This document shows positions 58,201-64,000 of a stretch of DNA of 64,000 bases, piece by piece. The DNA lies in NCBI GenBank assembly GCA_013398295.1, contig VZSF01008941.1:62242-126241 (forward strand). Direction: 5' to 3'. Made by a program: the position numbers and the translations under genes. The notes beneath the pieces are model-generated. The model was not told the origin of the DNA. It saw nothing but the letters and a program-made list of their open reading frames with translations, and ran no database searches. Source of the DNA: Chionis minor (Eukaryota > Chordata > Aves > Charadriiformes > Chionididae). The number at the start of each line of letters is the position of its first letter. Position 1 is the stretch's first letter.

Positions 58201-59181
58201 TGCTCTTTTTATAAACATATAGGGCATCTATGGACAGGAATGATTGACGCAGCCAGGGTAGAGAATAGTCTAGCCAGTACCACAGCCTGCTCAGTATGAC
58301 TGCAAATTTAGGTGTGTATTTGAAGGAGAATTTAGATTGTATCCCATTTATACATTTACAACCTTGATGCTAGCACAAGTTAGAAAAAAGGAGCAGGGCC
58401 CTAGTCCTGCAGACTGGGCTGCGGTGAAAAAATGTAGGTGTTTTCTAGGCCTCCATTTGCAGGAATAGGGCCTGTAATCTCAAAGGAGGAAATTAACTCC
58501 TAAAACCAGTGGAAAACATGCTCAGGAGGAAAGCAGATACGCGCGTGTACGTATGAACGTCTTATGTCCCACACATTTATCAAGGAGTGATGATTTAAGA
58601 AAAATCTTTCAGAGCCTGTAATTACATTACAGAAAAATTACATTTTTGAGGTATCATCATTCCTATAGGGGAATGACACAAAACTGCTAATGTCTTTTAA
58701 GATTTTTCAGCTTTCCAATGGTGAACTTTCTTATGTGTATTTTACTTCAACACAAAAAGATAAGAAACTGTGTGCTCACTATGATCTTTATCATGTGTGG
58801 GAAGGAAGAGACATGCTATCATACAGAGCTATGAAATCCCCTCCCCACCCCCCATTTATTTCCCCTTTCGGCCTTTCAAAAAAAACTCCCAAGTTGCATA
58901 AGAGCACAGGGCTGGGGACACGCAGGTTTGGCAGTGGGGACGGCTGGAACGTATCACCTTAGACCCTACCAGGACACAAACAAACTATCAGGAATTTTTT
59001 CTACCGAGTTAGCGCATACGTTTTCCATGCACCGTAAAAGACCTTTCAGCTCAAAATGCCAACAGGCACCTTTGTTGGGATATCAAGCAGAGTCTTATGG
59101 CAAGACCTTTTCCAGGATTGCTTATATGACAACTTTCCTCAAACATCTAGACTTTTGGGAGCTTGGTGTGTGTTTGTTTTG
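52273..59181. other. Gene-poor intergenic stretch
   Basis: About 6.9 kb with no recognised gene, CR1 or LTR. Features are limited to a G run at 53217-53227, short A- and T-rich tracts, and open frames (for example around 57.8-58.3 kb) without family resemblance. Distal regulatory DNA of the interferon-receptor cluster cannot be excluded. Confidence 0.45.
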
Positions 59182-59187
59182 TATGTT

Positions 59188-60020
59188 TGTAATGAATCAT
59201 CTCAGTATAAGGGAGGGTCTGCTTCTTTAAGGGCATCTGGTCCAGGAGCTATTTGAGCAAGGCTGTCTGATCAGGGACCTCCTCAATTAGGAAACTAGGG
59301 GAAAAAGAGGAAAACTAGGAACAAAGCAGACAGAGACACAGACCTGATGAAACAAACCACACCACTCACACAAATAGATGGGGTCTCCAGAAACTACAGG
59401 CACCCCTCCCCGGGGCTGGGAAGTCCCAACCTGGAATTTGCAACTGCTCAAGACTGTGAACCAGGGGAATCCCAGACATCCGGCTGGGAGGTGTTCAGGA
59501 ATCATCAGAGCTGTACAAACCCAGGAGAGGACATGCAGAGGGAAGGGGAAGCAAGAAGGAACAAAGAGGAGGGTAGACAGAAAAGGGTATAAAAGGGGCT
59601 GGTTGCATGTAAAACAGGGCCAGTCTGTACGCTTCTCTGGCTGAGCCGCGTTGCCGATCACCGCAGCCTCTCCTACCTTCTTGTATCTTATTATTAAATC
59701 TTTTCTTAACTATTTCTCTGTGTATTCTCATTCTCTGTGCGGTGTGTATGTGTACGGGAAGGACTAAGTGCCAGCTGCTGCTGAGAGTGGATTTGACACC
59801 AGCTGCTGGAGCCGGATGCGGGGTGTGGTGTCAGCTACTGGAGCAGGAGTCTGACCTCCGGCCACTGGGGCGGGAATGGTGTGTGTCCTGAAAACCAGCT
59901 CCTTGGGGGGACTAGGGAGAGCGAGGCGAGAGGCTCAGTGCTGTGGGCTGGAGCAGCACTGCGGGTCACAGCCTGCGTGCCTGGTGGTGCTGGCGAGGGG
60001 GATGTGCGGTGGAAGTGACA
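59188..60020 (+). mobile_element. Solo endogenous retrovirus LTR (833 bp)
   Basis: Begins TGTAATGAATC and ends GGAAGTGACA. It is flanked by near-identical 6-bp sequences TATGTT (59182-59187) and TATGTC (60021-60026). A TATA box (TATAAAAGG, 59588), an ATTAAA polyadenylation signal (59693-59698) and the text TCTCTGTGTATTCTCATTCT are in LTR order U3-R-U5. The U5 part has degenerate tandem copies of CAGCTGCTGGAG-like units (59770-59875). Length and ends (TGTAA...GTGACA) match the LTR at 41131. No internal retroviral sequence. Confidence 0.68.
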
Positions 60021-60026
60021 TATGTC

Positions 60027-61316
60027 TGTATTTTCCCTAATCCTGGTGGGGAAATGCAACATCCATACCTTCCCTCATCCTGTGAATGCGCGTGTGCTTC
60101 TGCTAGCGACCTGCTGTCTCTGCCAGCTGAGGAGGAGGAAGGGGACCTGGCTGTCGATGCTTTATGCGAGTCCTGTACGTGGGTGCACCTCGTCCGTGGC
60201 AGCCCGTGTGACCAGCCATGTCAGCGTCCTCGGCGTGCGCCCCTGGGACACCCGCGCAGCTTTGCGCCCGGCTGAACCTGCCAACAGCAGAGCAGGAGCC
60301 AAGTCCCTCAGCCCGGGCAGAGACCTCGGGTCCCCGGGCTGGGTTCCAGTGGGCCGGCAGGAGAGAGTCCCGAGATGGAGTAGAGGGAGAAGGGTAAAAA
60401 AAGACAGAAATTGGCAAAGCTAACAGTGAACTACACACGTGAAAACTATTGCAGTATTAAGGAATGCAGAAATTTTGTTTCCTTTGTTGTACAACTTGTG
60501 GTACACCACAAATCATTTCACAAACAGTACCTGAAAGATTTTTGGAAAGGGACCGTTCTGAAGTGTTACCATGTTACTAGAACATGCTATCCTGGGGTTT
60601 CCGTAGAAAAGCTAATCAGACACCCCCCCCTCGCCCCCCCAACCCCAAGGAAATGATAAAGCTGAAACAAAAGGGCTGAGAAGTGTTTATCCGCTAATGT
60701 GGATATAGGTATCTATCAGTCTAACTTAGTCCTAGTTTAAAAATGCAAGACTCAAGATTCTGTGCTAGATAGAATGGATTTTGGACATTTATTTCAAGGA
60801 GAGTTAATATCAGTGGGTATCCTCAAAGAAACAGCACTGGAGGATCCATTAATGAGGCAAAAGTCTTATGAGTCAGTATAAAAACTGGCAACACATGCCT
60901 AAACAGCTACATGATGTTCAAATAATCGACAAACAGCTGTGGCCGTCTCTCCATTTGGTATTATAGAATAATACTAACCTTTTTATTGTTGATACTTACG
61001 TGCAGAACACAGAGACACTTTCCATCAGGTTCCTTTCAGAGGTCATAAGCTAAAAAGAAGTGTGTTTAAACAAAATTATACATTTATATACTGAGCTTAA
61101 ATCTCATTTGAAAATAGAGTTAAAAAAACAAATCAGTATTCTGATACACTTGAAATCAACAGCTTCATATTACCACACAGCCAGTCATTTACAAATATAT
61201 ATATATATGGATTATGGGCAAGGATCTAAGGATAAGGTCACTCTGGCAGAAAATTACTGGCTAAATAGTTTGGATATTTTAAGTTGAAATCAGTCTCCTT
61301 TTAAGAGACTTCAATT
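60027..61316. other. Intergenic between LTR and CR1
   Basis: Moderately CpG-containing sequence at 60.1-60.4 kb followed by AT-rich DNA. A 50-bp exon-like segment on the minus strand (61049-61000) has good splice signals but no recognisable product. Confidence 0.4.
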
Positions 61317-62838
61317 AATCATAGAATCATAGAATGGTTAGAGTTGGAAGGGTCCTTAAAGATCATCAAGTTCCAACCCCCCTGCCATGGGCAGGGACAC
61401 CTCTGACTACAGCAGGTTGCTCAAAGCCCCATCCAGCCTGGCCTTAAACACTTCCAGGGATGGGGCCTCCACAGCTTCCCTGGGTAACCTGTTCCAGTGC
61501 CTCACCACCCTCACAGTAAAGAACTTCTTCCTAATATCTAATCTAAATCTCCCCTCTTCCAATTTAAAACCATTACCCCTTGTCCTATCACTAGACTTCC
61601 TGACAAAGAGTCCCTCTCCAGCTCTCCTGTAGGCTCCCTTCAGATACTGAAAGGCTGCTATCAGGTCTCCCCGGAGCCTTCTCTTCTCCAGGCTGAACAG
61701 CCCCAGCTCTCTCAGCCTGTCCTCATAGGAGAGGTGCTCCATCCCTCTAATCATCTTAGTGGCCCTTCGCTGGACCTGTTCCAACAGTTCCATGTCCTTT
61801 CTATGTTGAGGACTCCAGAGCTGGACACAGTACTCCAGGTGGGGTCTCACAAGCGCAGAGTAGAGGGGGAGAATCACCTCCCGTGCCCTGCTGGCCACGC
61901 TTCTTTTGATGCAACCCAGGATACGGTTGGCTTTCTGGGCTGCCAGCGCGCACTGCCGGCTCATGTTGAGCTTCTCATCCATGAGCACTCCCAAGTCCTT
62001 CTCCTCAGGGCTGCTCTCCAGCCATTCTCTGCCCAGCCTGTATTTATGCCTGGGATTGCCACGTCCCAGGTGTAGGACTCTGCACTTGGCTTGGTTGAAC
62101 TTCATGCCATTTGCATTAGCCCACCTCTCAAGCCTGTCCAGGTCCCTCTGGATGGCATCCCTTCCCTCCAGTGTGTCAACCGCGCCACCGAGCTTGGTGT
62201 CATCGGCAAACTTGCTGAGGGTGCACTCGATCCCACTGTCCATGTCTCCAACAAAGATGTTAAATAGCACTGGTCCCAGTACTGACCCTTGCGGGACACC
62301 ACTCGTCACTGGCCGCCACGTGGACATTGACCCATTAACCACAACCCTTTGAGTGCGGCCATCCAGCCAGTTCCTTATCCACCGAGTGGTCCATTCATCG
62401 AACCCATGACTCTCCAATTTGGAGACTAGGATGTCATGCGGGACAGTGTCAAATGCTTTGCTTAAGTCCAGGTAGATGACGTCCGTTGCTCTGCCTTTGT
62501 CCACCAAGTTCGTGGCAGTATCGTAGAAGGCCATCAGGTTTGTCAGGCAGGATTTGCCCTTGGTGAAGCCATGTTGGCTGTCTCCAATCACCTCCTTATT
62601 CTCCATGTGCCTTAGCAGAGATTCCAGGAGGATCTGCTCCATGATCTTGCCAGGCACAGAGGTGAGACTGTCTGGCCTATAGTTTCCTGGGTCCTCTTTT
62701 TTCCCTTTCTTGAATATCGGGGTTATGTTCCCCTTTTTCCAATCCACAGGAATTTCACCAGATTGCCACGATTTCTCAAATATGATGGAAAGTGGCTTCG
62801 CAACTTGGTCCGCCAGCTCCTTCAGGACCCATGAAAGA
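61317..62838 (-). mobile_element. CR1 LINE, young-looking 5'-truncated copy
   Basis: Minus-strand CR1 of about 1.5 kb. The 3' end (plus-strand start) is a clean AATCATAGAATCATAGAATGG tail. The body carries an uninterrupted frame from the start of the reverse transcriptase domain to the natural C-terminus. The 5' boundary lies near 62835, where the CR1 phrase [14 protein letters not shown] begins. Lack of frame damage suggests more recent insertion than the other CR1 copies here. Confidence 0.95.
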
Positions 62839-62888
62839 AAAAGAATTTTTACAAGGCTGTTTGAGTATTGCCCCCGTCCTTCTCCCAT
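61407..62888 (-). CDS. CR1 ORF2 C-terminal part: reverse transcriptase fragment (493-codon open frame)
   Basis: Non-LTR retrotransposon reverse transcriptase that would copy CR1 RNA at its target. Residues 1-20 are flanking genomic sequence; CR1 homology starts at about residue 21. Motifs in order: [20 protein letters not shown] (finger region), [30 protein letters not shown] with the catalytic motif A Asp, [13 protein letters not shown] (motif B), and FADDTKLGG with the catalytic Asp pair (motif C). The C-terminal connection ends [11 protein letters not shown]. The ORF2 endonuclease domain and ORF1 are missing, so it cannot be autonomous; the upstream Met is fortuitous. There is no sign of a promoter. 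Confidence 0.85.
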   Translation of the reverse strand: MGEGRGQYSNSLVKILFLSWVLKELADQVAKPLSIIFEKSWQSGEIPVDWKKGNITPIFKKGKKEDPGNYRPDSLTSVPGKIMEQILLESLLRHMENKEVIGDSQHGFTKGKSCLTNLMAFYDTATNLVDKGRATDVIYLDLSKAFDTVPHDILVSKLESHGFDEWTTRWIRNWLDGRTQRVVVNGSMSTWRPVTSGVPQGSVLGPVLFNIFVGDMDSGIECTLSKFADDTKLGGAVDTLEGRDAIQRDLDRLERWANANGMKFNQAKCRVLHLGRGNPRHKYRLGREWLESSPEEKDLGVLMDEKLNMSRQCALAAQKANRILGCIKRSVASRAREVILPLYSALVRPHLEYCVQLWSPQHRKDMELLEQVQRRATKMIRGMEHLSYEDRLRELGLFSLEKRRLRGDLIAAFQYLKGAYRRAGEGLFVRKSSDRTRGNGFKLEEGRFRLDIRKKFFTVRVVRHWNRLPREAVEAPSLEVFKARLDGALSNLL

Positions 62889-64000
62889 CTTAACTCTTGG
62901 GTGAGGATTTTTAGTTTGCTGTTACACGACCAGCAGAGGGAGCTCAGAACATTAGGTACTCACACCACTTCTAGAAAGGTATGCCAGAGAAAAACCATCA
63001 CTTTTCATGTGATTGGATAACAATACCTGGCAGGTTTAGTAAGTAAGTGGCACTCCAGAAAGGAAAGGGAATATAGTTACCGGAAGCTAGGCAAAACTGC
63101 CACTGACACCATGTCTTTTTGAATATGCTTTGGCCTTTGCTGTCTTGGGAAAAAGGCATCAGCAAGGTAACAGAATTGGATCTGATACTAATTACGAGAT
63201 TATTTCTAGGATGCCAGAAACTGCACAAAAAAGAAAAGTAGTTAAAAGTACTGGGTTTTTCAAGTTTGGTGTCTCCGTGACAAAACACTGTGCATGGTCA
63301 AGCAGAAATTTCTTTGATTGTGTGCCATTCCCTGTCAGATTTACTAGATCATGTGTTGCTTATATGGTGGTAACTTACACCAATTACAATAATTTTGCAA
63401 TTACTAGCAGATGCTTAGATGTTCACTTTGGCACCATTAATTCCACATCACTCAATACATTCCCACAGTCTGTACCCATCTATATTAAAAATAGTATTTC
63501 CTGGTTTTACAGTTGTTTCCTGTGCAAAGAAAAAAAAGAACAGTTGCTGTTCAGCAATTTCAAGATCTTTTGGATTCTGTTGTGAAATCAAAATACTTGG
63601 ACAATACAAATTTCTCTAGTGTAAAGTTTGTCAAAATATTTTTCAAGAAGCTAAATAGAACAATTTGTCCTGACTGCCCACAATGTCATGCTTTGTGGGG
63701 TTTTGTTTGTTTTGTTTGGGGGTTTTTTTTTGTTTGGTTTGTTTTTGTTTGGTTTTTTGTTTGGTTTTTTGTTTTTTTGTTTTGTTTTGTTTTTTTTATT
63801 GGTTTTTTTTTTTTTAAATAGGAGGGTAGGTAGCCAGGAAATATCATCTGTGGTAAAAACAAGAATTTAGTAAGACCACCACTACTCTTAATGTAATTGA
63901 AAAGCCTTCTCACCGAGATCTGTGCGAAATTCACTTTCAGCTAGCTGCAGTATCAGGCATGCAGGCAACATCAAGAGAAACAAGGTCTACAAAGACCAAC
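62839..64000. other. Right edge, nothing recognised
   Basis: AT-rich non-coding sequence with a T/G-rich simple repeat at 63698-63816. A short splice-donor-like site on the minus strand near 63079 has no coding support. Confidence 0.45.
63698..63816 (+). repeat. (TTTG)n / T-rich simple repeat
   Basis: Irregular GTTT, GTTTT and poly-T units over about 120 bases. Open frames across it on both strands are low-complexity artefacts. Confidence 0.85.

Noticed and set aside
57817..58299. 160-codon open frame
   Set aside because: No motif, no splice context, no codon signal that I can recognise; likely chance in a gene-poor region.
63686..63934. Lys/Asn/Thr-rich and Phe/Gly-rich frames
   Set aside because: Pure translation of the (TTTG)n simple repeat.

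Overview
The window is vertebrate, almost certainly avian, nuclear DNA. It has short exons with GT/AG introns, three GC-rich CpG-island promoters (two interrupted by runs of N) and many CR1 LINE fragments whose 3' ends carry the ATTCTATG-type octamer repeats typical of birds. Gene content matches the region that on human chromosome 21q22.11 holds IFNGR2, TMEM50B, DNAJC28 and GART. No search could be run; assignments rest on reading exons, splice phases and family motifs.

Layout: (1) 844-5636, minus strand: five exons encoding the N-terminal glycinamide ribonucleotide synthetase (GARS) part of a GART-like gene, open in frame for 196 codons with consensus splice dinucleotides, but with its ATP-grasp motifs badly altered. 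(2) 10.3-11.0 kb: CpG island with an N-gap, lying between this gene and DNAJC28 and probably serving both. (3) 12485-13603, plus: DNAJC28, with its coding region in one exon. (4) 17.9-18.7 kb CpG island and 25272-31066, plus: TMEM50B, six coding exons giving 158 residues. (5) 34842-43958, minus: IFNGR2 exons 2-7, tail to tail with TMEM50B. Its exon 1 (signal peptide) was not found and may lie in the N-gap of the 47.7-48.6 kb CpG island. (6) 48.6-64 kb: no convincing gene; it holds two CR1 insertions and an ERV LTR.

Mobile DNA: six CR1 fragments (about 1.8, 20.2, 22.5, 45.2, 50.7 and 61.3 kb) and two solo LTRs of near-identical length (837 and 833 bp). One LTR has a perfect 5-bp target duplication. 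The CR1 at 61.3 kb is the freshest, with an uninterrupted reverse-transcriptase frame.

The most unusual observation is the GART-like locus. It is head to head with DNAJC28, whereas in the human arrangement GART and DNAJC28 point the same way. It has also lost residues in every GARS motif that can be checked while keeping an open frame. That suggests an inverted, partial, decaying or neofunctionalised duplicate rather than the working enzyme, although a rearranged true GART cannot be excluded from this window alone.
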